A stretch of 64,000 bases of DNA, from positions 21,726,501 through 21,790,500 of the forward strand of contig NC_134112.1 of assembly GCF_040939455.1 (NCBI RefSeq). The letters are read 5' to 3'. Below the pieces are notes generated by a model. It was given only the letters and a program-made list of their open reading frames with translations. It was not told the DNA's origin and ran no database searches. Positions 43,946 to 55,730 of this stretch are shown one piece after another. Positions within the stretch are counted from its first letter, which is position 1, and every line of letters starts with the position of its first letter. Origin of the DNA: Microcebus murinus (taxonomy: Eukaryota; Chordata; Mammalia; Primates; Cheirogaleidae). The position numbers and the translations under genes were made by a program.

Positions 43946-44403
43946 GGGGGCCTGCCGAGTCACACCTACAAATGATAAAATTTTAGTAAACAGGTTTCTA
44001 TGATGTGGTTTACTTCCAGACCTGATTCTAATATAGCATCACATAAAAAATAGAAGACTCTTATCTTAACTCAAGCATTCCTTTCCACTGATTCCTAGTC
44101 TTTTGGACAAAGCCTGACTCTTTCAGCCAATTGTCAACTAAAGAATCCCTAAATCCACCTTTGACGTGTAAGCCCTCGATTTGAGATGTCCCACCTTTTG
44201 GGGTCAAACCAATATACTCCTTCCAATATATCAATTTATGACTTTACCTGTAACTCCTGTCTCCCCAAACTGTAACCCAACCACAGCGAGTCCATTTGCT
44301 CAAGGCTTCTTGAGCACGGCTCTGGTTTGAGTCCTCAAATTTGGCTCTGAATAAACCTCCTTAAATTATTCTTATAGAGTTTGTCTTCTTTTCCGTTGAC
44401 ATA
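43946..44403 (+). repeat. Endogenous-retrovirus LTR fragment
   Basis: CCACCTTTGACGTGTAAGCC, GAGATGTCCCACCTTTTGGG GTCAAACC, TGACTTTACCTGTAACTCCT GTCTCCC, TCCTCAAATTTGGCTCTGAA TAAACC with poly(A) signal AATAAA. This is the 3' half of an old mammalian ERV LTR. No retroviral coding sequence accompanies it. Confidence 0.6.
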
Positions 44404-44435
44404 AACAAAAATTACTAACTTCAAAAAAAAATAAG

Positions 44436-44772
<337 letters not shown>

Positions 44773-44989
44773 TTCTGTGGATTTCACTTCTGAAACATCT
44801 CTTAGGAGCTTCCTCTCCACTCCTCCTGCCTTCCCGAAGACCAGCAGCCCCGACTCAGGCAGGATGTCGGATTCTTCTCAGGAGACCTAAACAAGCTCAT
44901 AAAGAAAGACAAACAAAATCTGACGTCTGGGTGTCCCCCAACATGGGGGCACGACTGCCGTCTGAAGCCCGTCGGTGGCCCAGCCCTGC

Positions 44990-46310
44990 CTAGGCACACG
45001 GAGCCTTCAGTCAGCATCTGAGTTTCTTTCTTAAATGTGAACGGGCAGTCAAGCATCATCAGACACTTGAGAAAATCCTCCAACATTAGAGACCAGCATC
45101 CCAACAGAGAAACTGCAAAAAGTAACAGAGAAGTTAGATACAATGCAGGGAACAGAAGGAAACAGCAGCAACAACAAAAACTAGGATTAACATTCTTAAT
45201 GAAGTTACATCCAGACACAAGGAAGCTTGGAAGAAGGAACAGAGAAGAAAAACAAGCTCTTGGCTATTAAAAAAATAATAAAGAGTAAAAGAGTGAAATA
45301 TAAAATATAAGGAATTTATGAGGAAAAAGAATTTTTAAAGATATGGGACATGGGGAAAAACCAGAGCAACAAAAATCAGAGCTCACTCTAGGGGGTTCAA
45401 CATCCTACTCAAGAGAATTCTAGAAAATGAGGACAGAGAAAATGGAGAGGAAATTGTCAAAGAATTTACACATAAACATTTTCCAGGGTGGAAGGACATG
45501 GTTTCTAGAATCAAAGAGCTCGCCCAGTGCCCAGCACAATGGATGAAGAAAGATGCATGCACAGGAATAGAAGGAAATGAAGAGATCTGAGGAGCTCCCC
45601 AGGTGACAAGGGACCCGGAATCAGAGGGGCTCCAGGTCACGTCCAGCAGCTCTGGGCGTCAGAAGACAATGGGCCGGTGGCAAAAGCATTTTCACCCTGG
45701 ATATCTATGAAGCCACCAATCCAGTGTGAGGAGAGAGTAGAGATGTTTCCAGATGTAAAAGGACTGACAATTTTGCTTCCCAGACCCCCTTCTTAGGGAA
45801 CAAACCAAGGAAGAGAAAGAGCAGGGATTCCAGGTATGAGGAACTTAACATAGAAGGACAGTGCAGGTGCATCTCAGGAGGAAGGCAGATGTCCTCTGAG
45901 GACAGCTCTCAGCCCAGCAAGCAACGAGTCCAGGAGAAAAACAGAGAACAGAGGGAGAAAGAGAATGGGGTGTTCGACTGAATGGAATGATTATTGGCAG
46001 GCAAGGGTCAGAGACGTGGAACACTTAGAAGAAATAGACACAACGCATCAGGCAGATGACAAAGGGGGCTACTAATTCCAGAAAAAGAAGGCATAGTAAT
46101 AATGTACATCGGGGCTGAGCAATGCTTCAGCTCAATGAACAATTGGAAAATAAGGATGTTGAGAGACTGGACAGAGAAGAAGCAGGAGGGAGACACTCTT
46201 ATTTACTGTGGCAGGAAGTGAGAAGCTATATGAAAACAACACCATGGAAGAATATATTGAGAAAAATGGAGCAAAGTACTAGAGGAACCACCCAGAAGAA
46301 TTAAAGGGTG
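44990..46310 (+). repeat. L1M LINE 3' region, older copy
   Basis: A-rich, same type of sequence as the L1M at 42.2-43.7 kb: GAGAATTCTAGAAAATGAGG ACAG, TTGTCAAAGAATTTACACAT AAACATTTTCC, CAGCTCTGGGCGTCAGAAGA CAATGGGCC, CTGGATATCTATGAAGCCAC C. Frames are broken throughout. Confidence 0.65.
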
Positions 46311-46439
46311 ATTAGGGCCCAGAGGAGAGACTGGAATTGGAGAAAGGTAGACCAGAGATTGCGGCTTTGCATTCTAAACCTCTTAGTAAAAGTTAACCTT
46401 AATGACATGCTGGTATTCTTCCGAACTTCCCAAACACAG

Positions 46440-46535
46440 TTTATTTTTATTCCACCCCTGTATGCCCATCTTGTGGCCTGACACACAGTAGGGTCTCAAA
46501 CATGCACTAATGGAAGGAATGGAGGGAGAGATCCA
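46440..46535 (+). repeat. L2 LINE 3' end
   Basis: TTATTCCACCCCTGTATGCC, CTGACACACAGTAGGGTCTC AAACATGCACTAATGGAAGG AATGG resembles the L2 terminus. Confidence 0.6.
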
Positions 46536-47744
46536 AGGGCCTGGGGGTGCTAGGGAGGGCTTCTCGGGGGAGAGGCAGACATGAGCGAGGCTAGAAGTCC
46601 GCACAGGGTGTGGGTGAGCAGAAAGAAGAACCCCAGTTTCCCAGACTCAGAAATAGCAGAAAAGAGGTTGCTCAAAGACAGAGCAAGTTAATTTGCTGTA
46701 TTGGTCAATCAATCGTTCTAGAGTTTCTGAATTCTAAAAGAAAGTCCACAGAGAAAGCCTCAAAGCAATGGGGGAGGGAAAGCAGAATGCCAGTCACCTG
46801 GGCACATGAGGTCCCTCCTGTCTGTCTGTGCATAACTCTGCAACATCACAGTCCCCTTGTCAGGGGACCACGAGGCATCTCCCATCCTTCTCCGCAACCC
46901 TCAGACCTTCATTCGTTACTTCTTCCCAAGCAGGAGTGCACAGCCCTCTGCACAGCAGAGTGACCTGAGAGCTTTTGCCAAATATTCCTGTCTTGATCCC
47001 ATCCCCAGAGAGGCTGACTCGGCCGGTCTGGGAAGAGCAATGAGCCCCAGGGCTGGGGTGGGGTGAGGCCAGGGAGACACTCACTCTCAGGCCCCTGCCG
47101 GCGCAGGGTCAGAGGCTACCTTTATTTAAAAGTTTAATATTTTGTTCATCCTGAATTTTTAAAATTAGCTTTTATTTTGAAAATTATCTTGTTTACTGAG
47201 TTTGGGGCACCCCTTAAATTTTGCACCCTGGGTGAGTAAGACAGTCTCTAGCACCCACCCCAGTAAGCATCTGCACTCGTGCTTGAAGTCCTGGCAGGAC
47301 CTGAGCCATGGGGTGCAGTCCCCACTCCGAAGCCCCCCGGGATGCAGAGTGGGGGTTCCCACAGCCTCCATGCACCACGCAGCCGAGAGCTAGGGCTAGC
47401 TGTGGGCCAGGGCAGCCTGGACTTCTGCAGACCTTCCAGAGAAGAGCCAGCAGCAACCTGACTTTGTGGGTCCTTCTGCTTCCTGGGGACAGCCTCGAGA
47501 TGAGTACAAAGACTCTTCTGCCCCCGAGCTGTGCTGGGAAACCACCATGGAAAGGGAAAAGACATCTGCACCACCTTCTTTTTCTGGATAAGTCACCCAA
47601 ATAGTCCCCTGACACAGAACCCTTCAATTTTCTGAGGGAGTAAATTAAGTGCCTGCTTGTTGCTTGAATAGCTGATGCTCATTATGGTTCACGTGGTGCG
47701 AGGAGAAGCTTGTGACCCCGTGGAGCCAAGCTGCGCGTGATGGC
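46536..47744. other. Intergenic sequence without gene
   Basis: Mixed sequence with an AT-rich patch at 47120-47220. Overlapping frames at 47200-47630 on both strands are unsupported. Confidence 0.45.
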
Positions 47745-47940
47745 TTGTTATCACTCACCACGTGCAAGATGCCGTGCTGGGGCTTTGAGAGGTTCCCTCC
47801 GTGGGTTCTCACGCTGCCTCAGGAGGCAGGCACCACTGAGGTCCTCCTTTAGCAGATGAGGAAACTGCCCAGAGAGGCTGGGTGACTCGCTAGAGGTCAC
47901 ACACCTGGCAGAGGGCAGAGCTGGAGCTGGCATCCTGTCA
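47745..47940 (-). repeat. MIR SINE
   Basis: GATGAGGAAACTGCCCAGAG AGGCTGGGTGACTCGC, GTCACACACCTGGCAGAGGG CAGAGCTGGAGCTGGCAT in reversed order. Confidence 0.85.
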
Positions 47941-47987
47941 TCCCAACCCCCATCACTGTAAGCTCTCGGTAATCATTCTGTCTACAG

Positions 47988-48178
47988 CAGGGGTCCTCAA
48001 ACTTTTTAAACAGGGGGCCAGTTCACTGTCCCTCAGACTGTTGGAGAGTGCGCACTGTGGGCCCTGGACGAGTCGGCTGCTAAGCAGGACAGGCAGCGGC
48101 AGCAAAAACACCCAGAGGGCCAGATAAATGTGCTAGGTGGCCACATGTGGCCCTCGGGCCTTAGTTTGAGGACGCCTA
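47988..48178 (-). mobile_element. Short non-autonomous hAT transposon (copy 2)
   Basis: A 191-bp relative of the element at 2778-2970, in opposite orientation: starts CAGGGGTCCTCAAACTTTTT and ends TAGTTTGAGGACGCCTA. It is flanked by identical 8-bp target duplications GTCTACAG (47980-47987 and 48179-48186), the hAT hallmark. The perfect duplication suggests a fairly recent insertion. No coding capacity. Confidence 0.92.
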
Positions 48179-48193
48179 GTCTACAGGAACAGA

Positions 48194-48263
48194 CTGGAGT
48201 CAGGAAGCCAGGGTCCCAGATAGTCACCTGGAGTCAGGAAGGCAGGGTCCCGGATGTAGTCAC
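48194..48263. repeat. Two-copy tandem repeat (34-36 bp)
   Basis: CTGGAGTCAGGAAG(C/G)CAGG GTCCC(A/G)GAT...AGTCAC occurs twice back to back (48194-48227 and 48228-48263), immediately beside the hAT insertion. Confidence 0.9.
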
Positions 48264-49739
48264 GGCGTGAGCCTGTGCAGACATGCCCTCCCCCCGCCTC
48301 ACTGTCTCCTTGAACAGAGAGTGTTGGGCAGCCATGCTGGCCACTCTGGCCCTGACATGGCAAGGATCTTGTGACTCGGACCACCTAGGCTGGCGTTTCT
48401 AGCAGTCACATGCCCTGCTGTTATTTGTCCTGAAAATGCAGAAGCCACAGAGGAGAGTAACCTACAGGTCAGCAAGCTTGGCCCCAAAGTCTAACGGAAA
48501 GGATGGTGATGATATTCCAGGCTAGGGTCTTAGAAACCACCATGGTCACCTGCTTTAGGACCTCCTGGTCAGAGGGCCCCTCCCCTTTCCCCAAGGCTCT
48601 CTGCTCAGCAGGTAGAGAAAGGGCAGGGGCAGACCCAGTTTTAGTGGGAAGGGCAGCAGTAGGTCTTGGAGAGCCCAGCGGGGGGTCAGAGAGCACAAGC
48701 TGACCCAGAGGGCCTGGATGGAGGGGTCAGGAGGGGATGGAGCCCCAGGAATCCCCCAAGTGCTCCAGAGAGAGACAGGTGCCCCCAGGAAACACTGGAT
48801 CTGGGTATCACTCTGAAGCAGGATGGAAAAGAGGGGGAAAGGCTGCCTGAGGTCCCCAGCCTGAGAGGAGAAACGGTACCTCTAGCCTGGGGGGCGGGTA
48901 GGAAGGGGGCCAGGGAGCAGACGGGCAGCAAGACTCCTACAGGGGAGGCAGGGCCAGTCTCAGGAGCTCAGGTCCGACAGTCATTGGGCCTGAGGAGCTC
49001 GGAGGTCCCGGCTGCTGAGTGTGTGGCCAAGAGGAGACTGCAGCCTCCCTCCAGGAGACTGAGGGGGTTGCCATGTTCCCCTGAGCATGAGGGTGTCCTG
49101 CAAGCTGTGGGCTCCCGGGAAGCCCCAGCTGAGGCTGAGCCACCAGAGAGATCAGTATCTAGTGACCAATGGCTCTTCCTAGGATGCTTCCTTATTCCGT
49201 GGTGGGCAGGTGTGAGGTCAGTAGCTCAGACTGGGACCCTGCACTTTGCTGGATCCATGGAAGAGGACACTGAGCCTGCCAATGGCTCCTGGGCCTCACT
49301 GCAATGCCACTGTCCCTCCCTTGCTGTGGGAACACACGGTGGCCACCAACTTCTACCTCCGTTGGCTGGAAATCAAGTTTCCTGTCCTCTGTCATCCACT
49401 CTTGCATTGCCTTGCTGGGAAACCATGTGGTCACCAAACAAGGGGATTGCCGTCGATCATCACAAAGGGTCTTTGTGTATCAGAAATCTGTGGTTCTGTG
49501 GGGCTCTTTGGTGACTTGGGGAACCCCACGCCCCTCACCCACTATACAGTGGTGCAGAAGCACTTGATTGTCATGCAGCATCTCAGGACCCCTGTCACCA
49601 GGTGACACCAGAGATTCGGGAAATGACTGGCCCTGTAGAAATGGACTTACTGACCAGGTCCCTTTGTAACCTCATGACAAGGGCAAGGTCCCCGCCCCCT
49701 GTCCTGCCTCCCTTGTCCCTCCTTCCTGTCTCCTTCCTT
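48264..49739. other. Intergenic sequence; long unsupported open frame
   Basis: The plus strand is open for about 282 codons at 48666-49514, but only from a non-ATG start (TTG). Its product has no recognisable domain, the composition is like the flanks, and no promoter or splice signal is evident. I treat it as chance. Confidence 0.55.
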
Positions 49740-49960
49740 CCAGAGCCTCTTGGTCCCCAATTACTCAGAGCTGCAGGAGGCCTGCCAGGGAAGAAATTAG
49801 AGCTACACATCAGCTATTCTATATTTACCACCTGACGGCTGAGGAGGATCTATCTTCTGCACAATTAAATGAAAAGAGTTTTAATATCGGCCGGCAAAGG
49901 ACTCTAGCAACAATGGGGAATTAGGTTAGAGCCGGCAATTGGATTAGTGCCGAGCTGCAA
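49740..49960. promoter_or_regulatory. Candidate enhancer core (SOX/homeodomain motifs)
   Basis: Repeat-free, AT-richer than its surroundings. It carries CCCAATTACTCAG, CACAATTAAATG, AACAATGG (49909-49916, a strong SOX site) and GGCAATTGGATTAG. Motif density suggests conserved regulatory DNA; not testable here. Confidence 0.35.
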
Positions 49961-50399
49961 GTGAAATGAGGACTCAGACACGCAGGGTCATACTTCTCCT
50001 GGTGACAGGCCCTTCCTTGGCCGGGGGTGGGGAGGGTCTGGGATGGTGAGAGCCAGGCTGGGTTCCTGAAGCAGGTCCGACTCCCATCCCTGAGGACCGA
50101 CGGCTGGGAGGGGCAACCCTTCCCAGAATCCTCTGCGGGAGAGGATGCCCTGGCGCTCCACAGCCGGCGGCTACTGCGCCCCTCTGAGCAGTCATCCTCG
50201 TCAGGGTCCCTCATTGCCCCCCTGCCCTGGTGCAGGCCCCCCTCACCCCTTGCCAGGGCTGCTGCAGCCTCCCCACCACCTCTCCTCTCTCTCACCTTCC
50301 AATCCAGCCTGCAAACGTGCACAAATCAGTCTTCCCTGAAGGGAAGCAGAGGGGCGCAGGGGCACGCGGGTTCCCAGGCAACAGTTACTGAGGGAGCAG

Positions 50400-50560
50400 C
50401 GAAGATGCCACAGTCGTGGAAGGCACAGGCAAATTATCGTCTGTCCCTTCCTGATAATTTTTTCCAATTTTGCATGGCGTTACATTTTTTTAGATGTATT
50501 AAGTGTGACATGCATGAATGCACCCTTGCTTTGCTAGGTATTTGCTTGGGGACAAATCCC
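50400..50560. promoter_or_regulatory. Candidate enhancer core (GATA/POU/NKX-like motifs)
   Basis: Within 60 bases: TGATAA (50452-50457), ATTTTGCAT (50467-50475, POU-like) and TTAAGTG (50499-50505, NKX2-like). No repeat that I can name covers it. Confidence 0.3.
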
Positions 50561-50744
50561 AGCCTTGCCTAGGGAGAGATGGCACATGCCTGTCACGTTG
50601 TTCCTGGCTGCCATCTACCTTTGCTGGGCCACCCTGCTGTCCTGACATAGCAAACCCAAATCTGTGGCTAGAAACTAGGGCAAGTCACCCCCGTCGGCTT
50701 CCTGGAGGTGGGTGTCTCGTGTCTCCCATTCCAAATGGAGCCCC

Positions 50745-50910
50745 GGGAGGCACCTAGTCCAGCCCTGCCTCCTGAAAACATGCAAGCTCCTGTCCTGCTT
50801 GTGTAGACCTCCAGAAGGGAAGACTCCACAGCCACCTGGGTCTCCTCGGGTCACATTCCTCCTTCTCACTGACAGCAAGTTCTTCCTTCCTCTTACCTAA
50901 GTCTGTCTGG
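50745..50910 (+). repeat. L3/CR1-like LINE fragment
   Basis: AGGCACCTAGTCCAGCCCTG CC, GTAGACCTCCAGAAGGGAAG ACTCC and CACTGACAGCAAGTTCTTCC TTCC follow the L3 3' region in order. Confidence 0.7.
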
Positions 50911-51044
50911 GCGGAGTCCAAGTTTGCTGGTGTTAATATTATCTCAAGAGAAGCCAGAAATCAGCTGGTGATTGCCAAAGAACACCAGTCTTCTTCCCCC
51001 AACTTCCAAATCTAACAGCCAGGAGTGTGAGTTGGGGAACCTCG

Positions 51045-51130
51045 ATTGTTATCCCCATTGCAAAGGCTAAAACTGGGGCTCAGGGAGTCAAATGGCTACC
51101 ACAGAACTAAGTACAGAGTGAGACTGCACT
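51045..51130 (-). repeat. MIR-like fragment
   Basis: TTATCCCCATTGCAAAGGCT AAAACTGGGGCTCAGGGAG is a short reversed MIR core. Confidence 0.6.
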
Positions 51131-51974
51131 GGGACAGCCTGGTCCCAAGATCAATGAGTGAAAAGCACAAGCCTCACTTACAGTCAGTCCCCTACATGCC
51201 AGTCCCGTGCTGACCTGGGGTTGGGGTGCAGGAAGAGTGTGGGCTCTGAGATTTTACCCTAGCTACAGGCTAACAAGCTGGCCTGTTGCTGTTTCATGGA
51301 TGCCAGCCAAAGACACAAGACTCCTGGGTCAGAGGCAAAGGATGTTGCTACTCACAGCTAAAGCAGCTGTCAGAGCGTCATAAAATCGCTTTGGTTCTCC
51401 CATGCCACCCACGCCCAACAAAGGCAATGCAAAGGCCCATCATGGGTAGAACCCTCAGTGCGTTGCATTACAGGAGAGTAACACCGAACTTGGGAGACTT
51501 GCCACTTTTATAGCATGTGGAAAGAAGCCTGCCCTACATGTTACTGTATCTCTCAAGGCTGCTCATGGCAAACACAACCCTGCGAAACAGCCCAGGAGAA
51601 GAGTGGCCAGGGCCTTGCATTCTTGGCATACCCAGAATGTTCAGGGATGCTCATTGTCCATGGTGAATTTTCTCTCTCAACATGGGAAAGATATAGGAAA
51701 GGGGAAGGGCACTGTTCCTGCCCTCAGGGTGCTCCAGGCACTGTGCTCATAGGAGCTGCCTTGTACATGCACAGTGGGTGTCGCCTTGGAGAGCCACGTT
51801 TCCAACATCATGAGTAGGACTGGGTTCCTGGGTATCCCACAGTAAAAGCAAGTGTCTAAAAAGAATTGGTGCAGAATGAGTCTAATTTAGTAGGCCTGCA
51901 CGCTGCTGAAACACTGGAGAAATGTATCTAAAAGTCAATAATACGATTGTACTCCTAGCACTCATGGTACTTCG
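51131..51974. other. Intergenic sequence without gene or named repeat
   Basis: Unique-looking; no exon recognised. Confidence 0.5.
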
Positions 51975-52260
51975 TAAGTGTAGCAGTTAGGATGCGATAG
52001 GTTGGCTGCAGTAACAAATAGCCCCCAGATCTCAGTGCTTTAAATCTCACACAGTGTTTTCTCTCTCATGCTACATGCCCATCATGGGTTCGTGGGGCTC
52101 TGCTGCAAGCCCCAGATGGATGGTTCAGCCAATATCTGTACTGTTGCTAGTATCAGAGGCTGAAGGAAAAGAAAATGCAGAGGAGCATATATCGATTCTT
52201 AAGGCTTCTGCCTAGAAGTGACACTCGTCACATCTATTACAGTCCTGTGCCATAAATAAC
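51975..52260 (-). repeat. Old LTR-type mammalian repeat fragment
   Basis: GCGATAGGTTGGCTGCAGTA ACAAATAGCC, CAGATCTCAGTGCTTTAAAT, CTACATGCCCATCATGGGTT CGTGG and GGCTTCTGCCTAGAAGTGAC AC match a common ancient repeat probably of MaLR/LTR type, in reverse. Family uncertain. Confidence 0.55.
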
Positions 52261-52554
52261 TTCAGGTGGCACGGAAGGGCTGCCCTACACAGTGCACAGA
52301 AAAAGAGAGAGAGAGCCGGAGAATAGGGACCCAGCTCTTAAGACACCCAGCAAGGGTGTTTATATTCTCCCTACTCGATAAAGAAACCAGAACATCAAAT
52401 CAAAGATGAGACATTGTGTGTGTGGTTTTGGGGGGGGGGGAAAGGAAAAAGAAAGAAATGAAATGGAGCTCTAATCAGTGGAGTCCTGTTCAAAGCAGCA
52501 GCCTTGGCCACACATCAAGAGTGCTGAATGATCATTCAGTGTCTGGTTACTGAA

Positions 52555-52731
<177 letters not shown>

Positions 52732-52741
52732 TGCTAAATGA

Positions 52742-53059
52742 CTATGCACATGTTTTAAGTTGTCTCAAAATATTTAAGGTGTCTGTGTGTCATTGCTTAT
52801 GGCTGTCCGCTTGGACTGACTTTTTTTGGTTATCTCAGTGTCCACTAGTCTTTCAGGGCTTATCTTCTCCAGACTAAATTCTCCCTGGACCCCAAAGAAG
52901 AGTTAAGTCATTGTTTACTGAAGGGTTCTAATAAGTCTTCCCAAAGTCACTCCAAACTGGGGGACAAGACTTTGGAGGATGGCCATGCAGCTGCTCCTCT
53001 GCCTCGAGCCTTTCCCTGGGGTCTCCTCTTCAAGCCTCTCCTCCATCTGAGGTCATCAC
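52742..53059. other. Intergenic sequence without gene
   Basis: Unique-looking AT-richer DNA; nothing recognised. Confidence 0.45.
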
Positions 53060-53260
53060 TCTTCCTTCTTACCGGCTGTGCGACTTTTGCCACGTCACCT
53101 AACCTCTTTGGGCCTCAACTTTCTCATGTGTAAATGCAGGTGCTAATAGTGGCTGGGGTGTTCGTGAGGATTAATGAAGATGACAGGCGCAACATGCTCA
53201 GAACACACAGTATGTCACCAATGTCTGGAACAGAAAAGGACTCACTATTTTTATAATTAT
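53060..53260 (+). repeat. MIR SINE
   Basis: ACCGGCTGTGCGACTTTTGC, AACCTCTTTGGGCCTCAACT TTCTCATGTGTAAATGC and TCGTGAGGATTAATGAAGAT in forward order. Confidence 0.85.
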
Positions 53261-53535
53261 CCCATGGACACACAACCCTTCCCCTTCAGATTAGGAAGTT
53301 CTGGCGTCCCCTACATCCTAGGGTTTCGTAAGTTGTGCTGCCTCAGGCCCATGCTCTATGTTTATGAATTCCTCCTCTGGGTAAACCTGCTGGCTCTGTG
53401 TGTGAAGAAGGCACCTCTCAGGGTGCCTTGAGTGTGGTGGACCCTTCAGTGTCCACAGGGAAGACAGTGGTTGGTCTCTCTGTACCAGCAATCTTCTCTG
53501 CCTGGTTTTCTCCCACCTTCTTAAAAGCAACTACG

Positions 53536-53867
53536 GGCTGGGCGCGGTGGCTCACGCCTGTAATCCTAGCTCTCTGGGAGGCCGAGGCGGGCGGATTGCT
53601 CGAGGTCAGTAGTTCGAAACCAGCCTGAGCAAAAGCGAGACCCCGTCTCTACTATAAATAGAAAGAAATTAATTGGCCAACTAATATATATATACAAAAA
53701 ATTAGCCGGGCATGGTGGCGAATGCCTGTAGTCCCAGCTACTTGGGAGGCTGAGGCAGGAGGATTGCTTGAGCCAGGAGTTTGAGGTTGCTGTGAGCTAG
53801 ACTGACGCCACGGCACTCACTCTAGCCTGGGCAATAAAGTGAGACTCTGTCTTAAAAAAAAAAAAAA
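53536..53867 (+). repeat. Lemur-type Alu with target duplication
   Basis: GGCTGGGCGCGGTGGCTCAC start, inter-monomer ATAGAAAGAAATTAATTGGC CAACTAATATATATATAC, TAGACTGACGCCACGGCACT CAC and a pure A tail. Exact direct repeats AAAAGCAACTACG flank it (53523-53535 and 53868-53880). Very similar to the copy at 44.4 kb, hence young. Confidence 0.97.
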
Positions 53868-54085
53868 AAAAGCAACTACGACTCACCAAGAAGACCCCAT
53901 CTAGTCCCTATGAAGAATATCGACTTCTTCAGTTGCCCCAGTATTGACCCTAATTTCTGGGAGATGACAAACCAGGACTATGGCCCGAAAGGCACACTTG
54001 TCCCTTTCCTGGCAGAGGACCCAGACAGCCCGGTCTCCGTGTGAACTGGAAGTGCCCACGCCTAAGACGAAGGGTGGTGCCATAT

Positions 54086-54475
54086 TCCAACAGCAGCTGC
54101 CTTAACACAGACCACAGATGGGGTGGCTTAAACAGCACAGGCTCATTTCCCTGAAATTCTGGAGGCTAGAAGCTTAAGATCAAGGTATCTGCAGGCTCGT
54201 TTCTTCCAGGGCCTCTCTGCTTGGCTTGTAGACAGATGTTTCTTCCCTGCGTCCGCACACAGCCTTCCTTCTTTGTCCGTCTGCATCCAAACCTCCTCTC
54301 TCCTCAGGACACCAGTCATATTGGATTAAAGCTACCTTAATGACTCGATTTAATTCCCTCTTTAAATGTCCTATGTCTGAATGGTCACCTTCTGAACCAC
54401 TAGGGGTTAGGACTTCTGCATATGAATTTGGAGGGGGACACAGTGAAGCCCATAACATCATCCATGGTCCTTTCC
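54086..54475 (-). repeat. MaLR-like LTR, reverse
   Basis: CAGATGGGGTGGCTTAAACA GC, TGAAATTCTGGAGGCTAGAA GC, GGACACCAGTCATATTGGAT TAAAGC and TAGGGGTTAGGACTTCTGCA TATGAATTTGG identify a common mammalian LTR-type repeat in reverse. No viral gene is present. Confidence 0.7.
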
Positions 54476-54820
54476 ACCCCAGTAGCAGGGGTGGGTGGAT
54501 CAAGTTTCAACTGATCTCATGGTCTACAGGGTGAGCTGCCCCCCGCCAGTGCCGCTGACAGTTAGCCCACCTCTCCTGGCTCCTCTGCCGCCTCCCACGG
54601 TCTCATTCCTCCCAGCCCTGCCCCTGCCTGCCACATTCTCCTCGCAGCCAATCTCCTGCAGCCCGGGGTCCCTGCAGGAGAGCTGACACTCCGCATGGGC
54701 CCCACAGAGGGTGTGGACAGGCTAGGCCAGGCCCAGTCTGAGAGGCCAGGGGCCAGGGCACAGTGAGAGGGGCTCTGGGAGCGATGTTGGGAGCAGGAAG
54801 AAGCCTGGGAGACGTCCCGT

Positions 54821-54934
54821 CCTGCTGGATCAGTTTGTCCTCCCCGTCCCTACCCCCTGCCCACACGATCCCCGGCCCAGTCCTCCTCAGTGGGAGAGGA
54901 CTGCTCACAGATGTTCCAGATGTTCCCAAGGGCT
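54821..54934. repeat. 114-bp local duplication, copy A
   Basis: From CCTGCTGGATCAGTTTGTCC to GTTCCAGATGTTCCCAAGGG CT, matching 55731-55844 with about five substitutions and no gaps. Confidence 0.95.
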
Positions 54935-55194
54935 CCCCCACCTCCGAGTCCTGAACAGGGCCAAAGGGTAGCCTTTTAACTTCTGGATAGAGAAGGACCG
55001 TGGCTCACCACGGAAGTCTGTGACGTTTCCTCCAGGCCTGGTCCCACTTCCATCTGGAATCCTTTTTGTCTGTGTGTCTGCCCATTTGTTGCCTTGATAG
55101 TCTGCCTGTCTGGCTACAGGTCTCACAGGGGCAAGAGGCTCATGACAGGTAATAGGACATCTAAGTTGGAGACTGGCCGAGTCTCTTTTCCTGG
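54935..55194. other. Intergenic sequence without named features
   Basis: Between the two duplicated segments. Nothing recognised here. Confidence 0.45.
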
Positions 55195-55300
55195 TATTTT
55201 TGTTGGTTTTGGTCAGTGTATCCACAGTGCCTAGAACAGTACCTGGTCCCTAGTACAATAGGTTCAGTAAACATTTTTGAATAAATGAATGAATGAATGG
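55195..55300 (+). repeat. L2 LINE 3' end
   Basis: CAGTGCCTAGAACAGTACCT GGTCCC, AATAGGTTCAGTAAACATTT and a (GAAT)n end (AATGAATGAATGAATGG). Confidence 0.8.
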
Positions 55301-55730
55301 AAAACAAGGACGAGCCAAGCTTGTCCTGGGCCCCTGGTGAGCTGTGTAGGGCAGAGGAGAGCTGTCTGGAGGCCCCTCTGCAAACACATGCAGACGAGAA
55401 GCCTGGGAGGGCGCTTAGGAACAACAGGCAGGAGCTTGGCCCCTCAGGCCTGGGTGCAGAGGTCAGGCGACAGAAATGGAGAGAAAGCAAAGAGAAAGCT
55501 GGCGTGCTCACCCTGTCGTTGGAACATTCGAGATCAGCTGGACACCAGGAGGCCAGGCTGCTGCCCAGAGGAAACCCTGAGACAGCAGATACCTTCAAGC
55601 TCAACGGTTGGCACAGAACTCGGCCCCCAGGCCTGGGCCTGGGCCGGCCGCTTGCTTTCCCTGTACCTCAGTTTCCTCATCTATGTTATGTCAGGAAGAG
55701 GTACCACCTTGAATTTCATGACAGCCCTGG

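Noticed and set aside
48666..49514. 282-codon plus-strand open frame
   Set aside because: It needs a non-ATG start, shows no domain or low-complexity-free conserved block that I recognise, has no splice or promoter signals, and the base composition equals its flanks.
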